In this document: positions 1-8,003 of the stretch, piece after piece
Layout of the letters: every line of letters begins with the position of its first letter
Numbering within the stretch: the stretch's first letter is position 1
Assembly: GCF_001997345.1 (NCBI RefSeq)
Contig: NZ_CP019606.1
Coordinates: 1,550,001-1,614,000, forward strand
Direction of reading: 5' to 3'
Origin: Tessaracoccus aquimaris
GTDB lineage: Bacteria > Actinomycetota > Actinomycetes > Propionibacteriales > Propionibacteriaceae
DNA length: 64,000 bases
Program-made: the position numbers and the translations under genes
The notes under the pieces: model-generated
The model's input: the letters and a program-made list of their open reading frames with translations, nothing else
What the model was told of the DNA's origin: nothing
Databases searched by the model: none

Positions 1-51
1 ACCTTTGCGACAAGCCACGGCGACCTGGGCGCCGGACGGGAGGCGACGCAC
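1..51 (-). CDS. N-terminal fragment of a divergent gene, cut by the window edge
   Basis: Only the first 17 codons are present ([17 protein letters not shown]), starting with GTG at 51. I do not recognise the product. The gene call rests on a promoter pattern: a TAGGGT hexamer on the minus strand (58-63) lies exactly six bases before the GTG, the same leaderless spacing seen at many genes in this window. It would be transcribed away from lexA, and the SOS boxes at 220 and 401 lie between the two genes, so it could be damage-inducible. Function unknown. Confidence 0.35.
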   Translation of the reverse strand, partial: MRRLPSGAQVAVACRKG

Positions 52-219
52 GAGGCGACCCTAGCGGTCGCGCCGGGGCGCTCGCCACGCCTGGGGTGGG
101 CGACGGGGAGGCGGAGATCGGGGCGGCCGGCAGGCGTAACGGTGACGACTCTGCGGGACCCTGCGTCAACGACCTGGAAAGAAACTGCAGCGGCCATGGG
201 GACCACCCCTCTCGTCCTA

Positions 220-231
220 GAACAACTGTTC
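220..231. promoter_or_regulatory. Distal SOS (LexA) box
   Basis: GAACAACTGTTC is a perfect match to the GAAC-N4-GTTC palindrome bound by LexA in Gram-positive and actinobacterial genomes. It sits about 200 bases before the lexA start and about 170 bases from the divergent gene fragment at the left edge, so it may serve either gene or act with the second box. Confidence 0.7.
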
Positions 232-400
232 GATTACTGAGCTTAGCGCCTCGACTCTCGAAATGGAACATCCGTTCGATCCACGTGTCGCGTCGCCCTC
301 AAGAAGCACTCAACACGACGCCTCCGACAGTTTCGTTTCGGCGTGTCGTCCCGCGACCAGGACGCAGTCAGGGAGAAGCGAAGACACGCTGCCCAATTTC

Positions 401-412
401 GAACACACGTTC
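401..412. promoter_or_regulatory. Proximal SOS (LexA) box of lexA
   Basis: GAACACACGTTC is a perfect GAAC-N4-GTTC palindrome, extended to CGAACACACGTTCG at 400-413. It lies 10 bases before the TACAGT -10 element, so bound LexA would cover the -35 region. This is the expected autorepression arrangement. Confidence 0.88.
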
Positions 413-422
413 GTTCAGCGGC

Positions 423-428
423 TACAGT
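423..428 (+). promoter_or_regulatory. lexA -10 element, leaderless
   Basis: TACAGT is followed by exactly six bases and then the ATG at 435. This TANNNT-N6-start spacing places the transcription start at the start codon, and it decides the lexA start against the longer open frame. Confidence 0.65.
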
Positions 429-434
429 GGGTCC

Positions 435-1169
435 ATGCCCGACAAGACCCCACGCCGCGGACGGCCCACCAACGCCTCGCTCGCCGCCGAGTTCGGCAGC
501 ATCACCCCGCTGCCGGACGGCCCGGAGGACCTGCACGGCCTCACCGCGCGCCAGATGGCGATCCTCCAGGTGATCCGCGAGTCGATCGAGGAGGTCGGTT
601 ATCCACCGAGCATCCGCGAGGTCGCCACGCGCGCCGGCCTGGCGTCGACGTCGTCGGTCGCCTACCAACTCAAGGTGCTGGAGGAGAAGGGGTTCCTGCG
701 CCGCGATCCGAACCGGCCCCGCGCCGTCGTAGTCCAGATGCCGGGCGAAAGCTCCGAGGACCTCGACCCGACGCAGCACTTCGACTCGGCGCCCCGCTCC
801 GTCGCGGCTCCCCTGCTTGGCCGCATCGCGGCGGGCGGGCCGATCCTTGCGGAGCAGCAGGTCGACGACGTGTTCGCGCTTCCGAAGCAGTTGGTCGGCG
901 ATGGCGAGATCTTCATGCTCGAGGTCAAGGGCGACTCGATGATCGAGGCGGCGATCTGCGACGGCGACTGGGTCGTGGTGCGCAGGCAGAACGACGCCAT
1001 CAACGGCGACATCGTGGCGGCCCTCCTTGACGACGAGGCCACCGTCAAGACGCTGCGCCGCAGGGACGGCGAGGTGTGGCTGCTGCCGCACAACGAGCGG
1101 TACTCCCCCATCGACGGCACCCACGCGCAGATCATGGGCAAGGTCGTCGCGGTGATGCGCAAGCTCTGA
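435..1169 (+). CDS. lexA: LexA, SOS response repressor and self-cleaving protease
   Basis: LexA represses DNA-damage genes and inactivates itself when stimulated by RecA filaments. The 244-residue protein has an N-terminal winged helix ([29 protein letters not shown], about 36-64, given here by its position and ends) and a C-terminal S24 peptidase domain. Visible residues are the Ala133-Gly134 cleavage site in IAAGGP, nucleophile Ser168 in GDSMI and Lys205 in ATVKTL. The open frame extends far upstream, but similarity begins at this ATG, which also fits the leaderless -10. Two SOS boxes upstream imply autoregulation. A bidirectional hairpin terminator follows. Confidence 0.95.
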   Translation: MPDKTPRRGRPTNASLAAEFGSITPLPDGPEDLHGLTARQMAILQVIRESIEEVGYPPSIREVATRAGLASTSSVAYQLKVLEEKGFLRRDPNRPRAVVVQMPGESSEDLDPTQHFDSAPRSVAAPLLGRIAAGGPILAEQQVDDVFALPKQLVGDGEIFMLEVKGDSMIEAAICDGDWVVVRRQNDAINGDIVAALLDDEATVKTLRRRDGEVWLLPHNERYSPIDGTHAQIMGKVVAVMRKL

Positions 1170-1192
1170 GCAGGAGCCAACGCCAAGGCGAA

Positions 1193-1235
1193 GACGAAGG
1201 AACCGGCCGACGCCAACGCGTCGGCCGCCTTCGTC
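1193..1235. terminator. Bidirectional terminator between lexA and the phosphohexomutase gene
   Basis: A 10-bp perfect stem (1204-1213 with 1218-1227, loop CAAC) is extended by a second 8-bp stem (GACGAAGG 1193-1200 with CCTTCGTC 1228-1235) across a three-base bulge. It lies between two convergent genes and can serve both. Confidence 0.8.
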
Positions 1236-1242
1236 TAGGGGC

Positions 1243-2670
1243 TCAGAGGCCCAGGAATGCGCGGAACTCGTCGCAGCAGCGCTCGGCCCGCTCCCGGTCG
1301 GGGAGTTCGCAGAAGATGCGCAGCAGCGGCTCGGTGCCCGAGAAGCGCGCGATGATCCAACCGTCCTCGAAGTAGACCTTGCAGCCGTCCTCGTAGGAGG
1401 TGCGCACGACGGGCTCGGAGAACTCGGGCAGCCGCTTCTCGACCATCAGCGTGTTGAGGATCTCCGGCTTGCGCTCCGGGTCGAATGAGAAGTCCGTCTC
1501 TGCCATGTAGTGCGGCGGGAACTGGCCGACGATCTCCTTGTAGATCTGGCTCATGGGCTTGCCGACGACCGCGATCATCTCGACGAGCAGCGCGGCGGCG
1601 TAGATGCCGTCCTTGCCGGAGATGTGGCCGCGCACCGTGAGGCCGCCGGAGCTCTCGCCGCCGATGATGGCGTCGGTCTCGAGCATCTTGCCGGAGATCC
1701 ACTTGAATCCGACGGGGACCTCGTGGGACTCCTCGCCGAACATCGTGGCGACGTCGTCAAGCAGCGAGGTGGTCGCGACGTTGCGCACGACCGCGCCCTT
1801 CCAACCCTTGTACTTGAGCAGGTAGTAGTAGAGGATCACCAGCAACTGGTTGGGGTGCAGGAAGTTGCCCAGGTCGTCGATGATGCCGATCCGGTCGGCG
1901 TCACCGTCGGTGGCGATGCCGAGGTCGCACTTGTTCTCCACCACGTAGCGCGAAAGCGCCTGCAGCGTGTGGGAGGTCGGCGACGGGAGCCTGCCGCCGA
2001 AGAGCGTGTCGTGGCGGTCGTTGATGACCTCCACGTCGACGCGGGCGGTCATCAGGATGGTCTGGAGAGAGGTCTTCGACACGCCAAACATCGGGTCGAG
2101 CGCGACCTTGAGCCCCGCCTCGCGGATCGCCTCCATGTTGATCTGGGAGATGATCGAGTCGATGTAGCCGTTGAAGGTGTTGATCTCCTCGACGGCACCC
2201 GTCGCGATGGCCTTGGGGTAGGCGATCGAGGCGATGTCGGCCTCCGGCGCGCCCTCGAGGGCCTCCATCCGGCGCTCGACGTCGAGCGTCACGTCCTCGT
2301 CGGCGTCCTTGCCGCCGCGGGTGAACACCTTGATGCCGTTGTACAGCGCGGGGTTGTGGGACGCGGTGATGGCCATGCCGTACGGCAGGTTCTGGTCCTT
2401 GACCGTCCACATGATCAGCGGGGTCGGCGCCTGGGCGACCTTGATCACCTTTGTCGGGATGCCGTACCCGGCGAACACCTCCGCCGCCCACTGCGCCGCG
2501 ACGTCCGAGAGGAACCGGCGGTCGTAACCGATCACGATCCCCTCGTCCGCGACGCCCTCGTCGCGCATCCGAGCCGCGAGGGCTGCGCTGAGCAGCCGCA
2601 CGTTCGCCCTGATGAACTCGTCTCCGATGATTGCCCGCCAGCCGCCAGTGCCAAAGTTGATTCGTGCCAC
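1243..2670 (-). CDS. Phosphoglucomutase/phosphomannomutase family protein
   Basis: Alpha-D-phosphohexomutase of 475 residues, interconverting 1- and 6-phosphates of hexoses in the cytoplasm; the sugar cannot be fixed from sequence. All four family motifs are visible: ITASHNP with phosphoserine Ser104, Mg-binding DGDADR (255-260), the sugar-binding GGESSGG loop and the C-terminal phosphate-binding GTEPLLR. Start is GTG at 2670, six bases after a TACTGT -10 (2677-2682), so the mRNA is probably leaderless. The gene is convergent with lexA and monocistronic. Confidence 0.88.
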   Translation of the reverse strand: MARINFGTGGWRAIIGDEFIRANVRLLSAALAARMRDEGVADEGIVIGYDRRFLSDVAAQWAAEVFAGYGIPTKVIKVAQAPTPLIMWTVKDQNLPYGMAITASHNPALYNGIKVFTRGGKDADEDVTLDVERRMEALEGAPEADIASIAYPKAIATGAVEEINTFNGYIDSIISQINMEAIREAGLKVALDPMFGVSKTSLQTILMTARVDVEVINDRHDTLFGGRLPSPTSHTLQALSRYVVENKCDLGIATDGDADRIGIIDDLGNFLHPNQLLVILYYYLLKYKGWKGAVVRNVATTSLLDDVATMFGEESHEVPVGFKWISGKMLETDAIIGGESSGGLTVRGHISGKDGIYAAALLVEMIAVVGKPMSQIYKEIVGQFPPHYMAETDFSFDPERKPEILNTLMVEKRLPEFSEPVVRTSYEDGCKVYFEDGWIIARFSGTEPLLRIFCELPDRERAERCCDEFRAFLGL

Positions 2671-2747
2671 GCCTCAACAGTAGACCGGGCCCCCCGGAGA
2701 GCCGGTCATCCTAACGAGCGAATGCGCAACCATCATGCACACGTCGC

Positions 2748-3428
2748 TCACTGTGTCTCGGCGATCCTCGCCAAAGCTTCCGGGTCGTGCAGTTCGACGG
2801 TTGCCTTGTCGACGCGGATCAGGCCTGCCCTGCTGAGGGCACCCAGACGCCTGCTGAGCGTCTCCGGGCTCAGTCCGAGCAGCGAGGCGACGTCGCGCTT
2901 CGGCACCGGGAAGGTGACGGCGGGGCGACCGTCGCTCCACCGGGCGGGCAGTTCCAGCAGGTAGCCCGCGACCCGCGCGCCGGCGTCGACCCCGCTCACC
3001 GCCGCGAGCGACGCCTCCGCCGCTGACAGTCGCCGCGTGACGGCCCGCAGCATCCGCAGCCCGATGTCGGGGAACCGGTTCACCAGGTCCTCCAGATCCC
3101 GGTGTCGGAAACTGCACACCTCTGCCGGCTCGACGCTGACGGCGAGCCGGTCGTCCGCGTCTCCGGTGACGAAGCCGATCTCCCCGACGAAGTCGCCGGG
3201 GTGCAGAACCCGCAGGACCTGCTCCTGCCCGCCCGGCGCAACCCTCGACACGCGAAGTGCGCCGGAGTGCACCACCAGCAAGGTGCCGGCGCGCTCGCCG
3301 GGGCGTTGGGCCACCTCGCCCCTGTCGAGCCGCAACGGCCTCGCAAGCCGGGCGACCTCGCCCTGTTGGGCGGCGGTCAGCCCCGCGAAGATCGGCACCC
3401 GGCCGACGCAGGAGCCCCGATGGGTCAT
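2748..3428 (-). CDS. Crp/Fnr-family transcriptional regulator of the metal operon
   Basis: A 226-residue regulator with an N-terminal cyclic-nucleotide-binding-type beta barrel (about 10-125) and a C-terminal Crp-type helix-turn-helix containing KRDVASLLGLSPETLSRRL (about 175-193). A single Cys7 near the N-terminus could in principle sense redox state or metal, but the cysteine set of Fnr [4Fe-4S] proteins is absent. The start ATG overlaps the ATPase stop by four bases, so the protein is translationally coupled to the transporter. It is likely to act at the TTGAC-N4-GTCAA palindrome upstream of the operon (inference). Confidence 0.85.
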   Translation of the reverse strand: MTHRGSCVGRVPIFAGLTAAQQGEVARLARPLRLDRGEVAQRPGERAGTLLVVHSGALRVSRVAPGGQEQVLRVLHPGDFVGEIGFVTGDADDRLAVSVEPAEVCSFRHRDLEDLVNRFPDIGLRMLRAVTRRLSAAEASLAAVSGVDAGARVAGYLLELPARWSDGRPAVTFPVPKRDVASLLGLSPETLSRRLGALSRAGLIRVDKATVELHDPEALARIAETQ

Positions 3429-5311
3429 CGCCTCGCCTCCTCGACCAGCGGGAGCCTCGACGCCTCCGTGGCGGCCGGCCCGCGCATTCTCGTCAGGCGC
3501 AGCGCGTTCACGATCACCAGCAGCACGCTCGCCTCGTGCACCAGCATGCCACCCGCCAACCCGATGTCGCGGCTCAGGACCCCCACCAGCAGTACGGCGA
3601 CCGTGGCGAGCGCGAGCGCCGTGTTCTGCCGCATCACGCGCACGGTCGCCCGGGCCACCCGCCTCGCGTGCGCGAACTGATCGAGCCTGTCGCCGAGGAG
3701 GACGACGTCGGCCGTCTCGACGGAGGCGTCCGTGCCGCCGACGCCCATCGCGACACCCACGTCGGCCCGTGCGAGCGCCGGGGCGTCGTTGACGCCGTCG
3801 CCCAGCATCACGACGGTGCGACCTGAGGCCTGCAGGTCGGCGACGGCCGCGGCCTTGTCTGCTGGGAGCAGCCTGCCGTGTGCCTCGTCGACGCCCAACG
3901 CCTCGGCGACCCGCCTCGTCGGGCCGTCCGCGTCCCCGCTGAGGGCGACCACCCGCTCGATCCCGGCCGCCCGGAGCCGCCGGATCGCGTCGGCGGCCTC
4001 GGCGCGGGGCTGGTCGGCGATGGCGATCAGGCCGAGCAGTCGGCGCTCGTCAGCGACGAACACCACGCTGGCGCCCTCCTCCTCGAGGCGGTCGGCGCGG
4101 GTCAGCGCCGCGACCCCTGGCGGGGCGCCGAACTCGGTGACGAAGTCCGGGGTGCCGACGGCGATCCGGCGGCCCTCATGGCGACCCGAGATGCCTGCGC
4201 CCGTGAGCACGTAGATGTCCTCGGGGCGACCGAGCGGGAGGCCGCGGGTCCTGGCTGCCGCGACGATGGCGGCGCCCAAGGGGTGTTCGCTCGCCGACTC
4301 GACGGCCGCCGCACTCTCCAGCACGTCCCCGCGCGCGACGCCTGGCTCCGCGACGACCTCGGTGACGGCGGGGCGACCGAGCGTCAGCGTCCCGGTCTTG
4401 TCGACGACGAGGGTGTCGGCCGAGGCGAGCGCCTCGAGCGCCTCGCCCGACTTGATCAGCACCCCCTGCCTGGCGATGGCGCCGAGGCCCGCGACGGCGG
4501 CGACGGGCACGGAGATGACGAGCGCGCCGGGGCAGGCGATCACCAGGAACACCAGGGCGAACTCGACGTCCCGGGTGAGCGCGAACACCAGCAGGGAGGC
4601 GAGCAGCACGCCCGGGGTGTAGTACCTGGCGAACCGTTCGAGGAACCGCTGCCGCCTGGTGCGCGATTCCTGCGCCTCCTCTACCAGGTCGATGATCCTG
4701 CCGTAGGTGGTTTCGGCGCCGATCAGTTCGGCCTCGACCTCCAGGTAGCCCGACGTCAGGAGCGTGGCCGCGCGGACGCGTTCCCCAGCGACCCTGTGCA
4801 CCGGGCTCGGCTCGCCGGTGAGCGTGGACTCGTCGACCCATGCGTCGCCGGTCAGCACGGTCCCGTCGACCGCGATCCGCTCCCCCGTGGTGACGATCAC
4901 CCGCTCGCCGGGGAGCACATCCTCGACGTCGACGGCGACCCGTCCGCCGTCGCGATCGATCGTCGCGCGGGTGGGGGCGAGCGCGACGAGGGCAAGCAGC
5001 GAGCGGCGGGTGCGTTCGAGGGTGCGCGCCTCCAGCCAGGCCCCGAACAGGAACAGGAACCCGACGACCGCTGCCTCGGTGGCCTCGCCGATGATGAGCG
5101 CGCCGACGATGGCGATCGTGACGAGCAGATCGATGCTGAAGGCCCGCACCCGAAGGGCGCGCAGCGCGCGCCGCGCGATCGGCCCGAGGCTCAGCAGCGC
5201 AGAGACGCTCAGCAGCACGGCGGCGACCTGCGAGGCCCCCGTGACGTGCGCGGCCAGCGCGGCGATCAGCAGCGCGCCGCTGGAGGCCGTCAAGGCGTCG
5301 CGGGCGTTCAT
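3425..5311 (-). CDS. Heavy-metal P1B-type ATPase with a CPG membrane motif
   Basis: A 628-residue metal-transporting ATPase. Visible: the actuator TLTGEP (164-169), phosphorylation motif DKTGTLT with Asp304, the SEHPLG His-Pro motif, and GDGVNDAP in the hinge. The transmembrane metal-site motif is Cys260-Pro261-Gly262 rather than CPC, CPH or SPC, so the cargo cannot be assigned. No metal-binding domain is fused; it is encoded separately as the upstream HMA protein. The open frame extends 85 codons upstream, but the ATG at 5311 overlaps the HMA stop (ATGA) and matches family N-termini. The stop in turn overlaps the crp start. Confidence 0.88.
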   Translation of the reverse strand: MNARDALTASSGALLIAALAAHVTGASQVAAVLLSVSALLSLGPIARRALRALRVRAFSIDLLVTIAIVGALIIGEATEAAVVGFLFLFGAWLEARTLERTRRSLLALVALAPTRATIDRDGGRVAVDVEDVLPGERVIVTTGERIAVDGTVLTGDAWVDESTLTGEPSPVHRVAGERVRAATLLTSGYLEVEAELIGAETTYGRIIDLVEEAQESRTRRQRFLERFARYYTPGVLLASLLVFALTRDVEFALVFLVIACPGALVISVPVAAVAGLGAIARQGVLIKSGEALEALASADTLVVDKTGTLTLGRPAVTEVVAEPGVARGDVLESAAAVESASEHPLGAAIVAAARTRGLPLGRPEDIYVLTGAGISGRHEGRRIAVGTPDFVTEFGAPPGVAALTRADRLEEEGASVVFVADERRLLGLIAIADQPRAEAADAIRRLRAAGIERVVALSGDADGPTRRVAEALGVDEAHGRLLPADKAAAVADLQASGRTVVMLGDGVNDAPALARADVGVAMGVGGTDASVETADVVLLGDRLDQFAHARRVARATVRVMRQNTALALATVAVLLVGVLSRDIGLAGGMLVHEASVLLVIVNALRLTRMRGPAATEASRLPLVEEARR

Positions 5312-5517
5312 TTCCGCACCGGGTACCCGAGCGCGTCCAGGTCGGCGACGAGGTCGTCGCGGGTCACCTTGCCGGGGTCGTACTCGACGCGCACGGCGTT
5401 GGAGGCGAAGCGGACCTTGACGGCGTCGACGCCCGGACGGCGCGCCAGGCCCCGTTCGATGGTTGCGATGCAACTGGGGCAGGTGAGGGGGACGGTGGTG
5501 AGCGTGACGGTGGACAT
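5308..5517 (-). CDS. Small HMA-domain metallochaperone
   Basis: A 69-residue heavy-metal-associated domain (ferredoxin-like fold) with the metal-binding motif TCPSC, Cys13 and Cys16. It probably hands a soft metal such as Cu(I) or Zn(II) to the P-type ATPase encoded next. The ATG at 5517 is preceded by CCAGGAGGAACC, a strong ribosome binding site, which rules out the longer in-frame start at 5571. It is first in a three-gene operon in which both downstream starts overlap the preceding stop. Confidence 0.88.
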   Translation of the reverse strand: MSTVTLTTVPLTCPSCIATIERGLARRPGVDAVKVRFASNAVRVEYDPGKVTRDDLVADLDALGYPVRK

Positions 5518-5591
5518 TGGTTCCTCCTGGAACTGGGGTGCGGGCCGGATCGCCCGACACCCCCATGTCACCGCTTGGCGGCGTGAACCGC

Positions 5592-5607
5592 CTTGACCTG
5601 CGTCAAG
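5592..5607. promoter_or_regulatory. Candidate Crp/Fnr operator of the metal operon
   Basis: CTTGACCTGCGTCAAG is a perfect palindrome with a four-base centre. Its TTGAC-N4-GTCAA core closely resembles the Fnr box TTGAT-N4-ATCAA. It ends 75 bases upstream of the HMA start and overlaps the last codons of the ABC-F gene. The third gene of the operon encodes a Crp/Fnr protein, so an autoregulatory site is likely. Confidence 0.65.
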
Positions 5608-7201
5608 CCAGGTCGATCAGATCCGCGTAGTCCTCGGACCAGAGGTCCTCGACGCCGTCCGGCAGCACAAGCACCCGGTCCGGATGCAGCGCCTCGACGG
5701 CCCCCGGGTCGTGCGTGACGAGCACGACGGCGCCCGCATAGGTGCGCAGCGCGCTGAGCACCTCGGCCCGCGACGCGGGGTCGAGGTTGTTGGTCGGCTC
5801 GTCGAGCAGCAGCACGTTGGCGGCGGAGACGACGAGCATGGCAAGCGAAAGGCGCGTCTTCTCGCCGCCGGAGAGCACCCTGGCCGGCTTGTCGACGTCA
5901 TCGCCCGTGAACAGGAACGAGCCGAGCACCTTGCGCACGTCGGTGTCGTTGAGGTTGGGCGAGGCCGAGACCATGTTGGCGAGCACGGACCGGTCGACGT
6001 CGAGGGTCTCGTGTTCCTGCGCGTAGTACCCGACGCGCGCGCCGTGGCCGAGTTCGACCCGGCCGGCAGTCGGCTCCTCGATGCCGTAGAGGACGCGCAG
6101 CATGGTGGTCTTTCCCGCGCCGTTCAGGCCGAGAATGACGACCTTCGAGCCTCGGTCGACCGCGAGATCGACCGCGGTGAACACCTCGAGCGAGCCGTAG
6201 GACTTGCTGAGCTCGAATCCCCGCACGGGCGTCTTGCCGGAGGGTGCCGGGTCGGGGAAGCGGATCTTGGCGACCTGGTCGACGGCGCGCTCCCCCTCGA
6301 CGCCCGCGAGCAGTCGCTCGGCCCGTTTGGCCATGTTCTGCGCCGCGACGGCCTTCGTGGCCTTCGCGCGCATCTTGTCCGCCTGCGCCATCAACTGGGC
6401 GGCCTTGCGTTCCGCGTTGACCAGTTCGCGCTTGCGGCGCTTCTCGTCGGTCTCGCGCTGCAGCAGGTACCGCTTCCAGTCCATCGAGTAGACGTCCATT
6501 TCGGAGCGGTTCGCGTCGAGGTGGAAGACCTTGTTGACGACGGCCTCGAGCAGCGCCGTGTCGTGGGAGATGATGATCAGCCCGCCCGCGAAGCCCTGCA
6601 GGTAGCTGCGCAGCCACACGATGGAGTCGGCGTCGAGGTGGTTGGTCGGCTCATCGAGCAGGAGCGTGTCGGCGTCGGAGAACAGGATCCTTGCCAGTTC
6701 GATGCGGCGCCGCTGGCCACCGGAGAGCGTCTTGAGGGGCTGGCCGAGCACCCGGTCGGGCAGGCCGAGGTTCGACGCGATCCGCGCGGCCTCCGACTCC
6801 GCCGCGTAGCCTCCCGCGGCGAGGAAGGCGGCCTCGGCGCGGGTGTATGCCGACATGGCCTCGTCGCGTTCGGCGCCGTCGGCGCTGGCCATGGTCTCCT
6901 CGGTGCGCCGCATCCGGCGGATGGCCTGGTCGAGGCCGCGGGCGCCGAGGATGCGGTCGCGGGCGATCTGTTCGGGGTCACCGGAGCGGGGGTCCTGCGG
7001 CAGGTAGCCGAGTTGGCCGGTGCGGTTGACGGTGCCTGCGGCGGGCTGGGACTCGCCGGACAGGATCCGCGTCAGGGTCGTCTTCCCTGCGCCGTTGCGG
7101 CCGACGAGGCCGATCCGGTCGCCCGGGATCACCTGAAAACTGACAGGCGAAAGCAGCAAGCGGGCGCCTGCCCGCACCTCGATGTCCTTGACCTGTAGCA
7201 C
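5603..7201 (-). CDS. ABC-F family ATPase (ribosome-associated type)
   Basis: A 532-residue cytoplasmic protein with two fused ATPase domains and no membrane segments. Domain 1 has Walker A GRNGAGKT, signature LSGGQRRR and Walker B LLLDEPTNHLD. Domain 2 has GLNGAGKT, LSGGEKTR and LLLDEPTNNLD. A charged linker of about 60 residues between them (KRRKRELVNAERKAAQL region) is the P-site tRNA interaction motif of ABC-F proteins. The likely role is translation factor or ribosome protection; which subfamily is unclear. Start is GTG at 7201. Confidence 0.88.
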   Translation of the reverse strand: MLQVKDIEVRAGARLLLSPVSFQVIPGDRIGLVGRNGAGKTTLTRILSGESQPAAGTVNRTGQLGYLPQDPRSGDPEQIARDRILGARGLDQAIRRMRRTEETMASADGAERDEAMSAYTRAEAAFLAAGGYAAESEAARIASNLGLPDRVLGQPLKTLSGGQRRRIELARILFSDADTLLLDEPTNHLDADSIVWLRSYLQGFAGGLIIISHDTALLEAVVNKVFHLDANRSEMDVYSMDWKRYLLQRETDEKRRKRELVNAERKAAQLMAQADKMRAKATKAVAAQNMAKRAERLLAGVEGERAVDQVAKIRFPDPAPSGKTPVRGFELSKSYGSLEVFTAVDLAVDRGSKVVILGLNGAGKTTMLRVLYGIEEPTAGRVELGHGARVGYYAQEHETLDVDRSVLANMVSASPNLNDTDVRKVLGSFLFTGDDVDKPARVLSGGEKTRLSLAMLVVSAANVLLLDEPTNNLDPASRAEVLSALRTYAGAVVLVTHDPGAVEALHPDRVLVLPDGVEDLWSEDYADLIDLA

Positions 7202-7300
7202 CGACCTAGTCTGTCGCTCCTGGCGCGATTAGCCAAAACTGCCGCGTCGCCAGGCCACCCCGACGGGTGAGGTCCGCCCCACAGGGCTATCGTGTGCGCC

Positions 7301-7942
7301 ATGGAGCCGACGATCCGCGTTCTTCTCGCCGAAGACGACCCCCTGGCTCAGGAGGCGGTTGCGGCCTACCTTGCCCGCACCCCCGACCTGGAACTGGTCG
7401 GCGTGGCTGGAGACGGGATCGCCGCCGTCGACCTGGCCCGCTCGGTGCGACCCGACGTCGCCGTGGTCGACATCCACCTTCCGGGGATCGACGGCATCGA
7501 GGTGACGCGGCGCCTCACGGCCCCTCCATTGAGCGTCAAGGTGTTGTGCTTCACCGCGCTCGGCGACGATCAGATGATGGTGCGAGCCATCGAGGCGGGC
7601 GCCGACGGCTTCCTGCTGAAGTCCGACAGCGTCGGCCTGATCCTGCACGGCATCCGCAGCGCGGCTAACGGGGAGGCGTTGGTCTCCCCGAAGCTGGTGA
7701 CGGCGCTGTTGACGTCGCGCGCGAACCGCGCGGAGCCGCCAGGAACGCTCTCCGAGACCGATCGGCGACTGCTGATGCTGATCGGGCAGGGGCGCAGCAA
7801 TGCCGAGATCGCCGAGGAGATGTTCCTGGCGACCACCACCGTCAAGACCTACGTCAGCCGGCTGCTGAGGCGCCTGGCCGTGAGGAACAGGGCGGCGCTT
7901 GCCGCCCGGGCCCACGAATGGGGCCTCGTGCCGCGAAGGTGA
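7301..7942 (+). CDS. NarL/FixJ-family response regulator 1
   Basis: A 213-residue two-component regulator. The receiver has acidic residues Glu11-Asp12, phosphoacceptor Asp57 (VVDIHLPG), Thr85 and Lys107. The C-terminal LuxR-type helix-turn-helix includes LIGQGRSNAEIAEEMF and TVKTYVSRLLRRL. The ATG at 7301 follows TATCGT (7288-7293) by seven bases, so the transcript may be leaderless; GTG at 7292 is the alternative. The sensor kinase gene follows after about 60 bases, then a second paralogous regulator. Confidence 0.9.
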   Translation: MEPTIRVLLAEDDPLAQEAVAAYLARTPDLELVGVAGDGIAAVDLARSVRPDVAVVDIHLPGIDGIEVTRRLTAPPLSVKVLCFTALGDDQMMVRAIEAGADGFLLKSDSVGLILHGIRSAANGEALVSPKLVTALLTSRANRAEPPGTLSETDRRLLMLIGQGRSNAEIAEEMFLATTTVKTYVSRLLRRLAVRNRAALAARAHEWGLVPRR

Positions 7943-8003
7943 CCTGAACTGGCCCGCAGGGGTTGGAAGATGGGCCAACGCAACGGATGTGAGGGGGATG
8001 CTC

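Larger units (their letters stand above)
52..434. other. Non-coding divergent control region of lexA
   Basis: This 383-base gap separates the left-edge gene fragment from lexA. It holds two perfect SOS boxes, the lexA -10 element and the -10 of the divergent gene. Reading frames that cross it are fortuitous extensions of the lexA frame or antisense shadows. I see no RNA gene in it. Confidence 0.5.
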
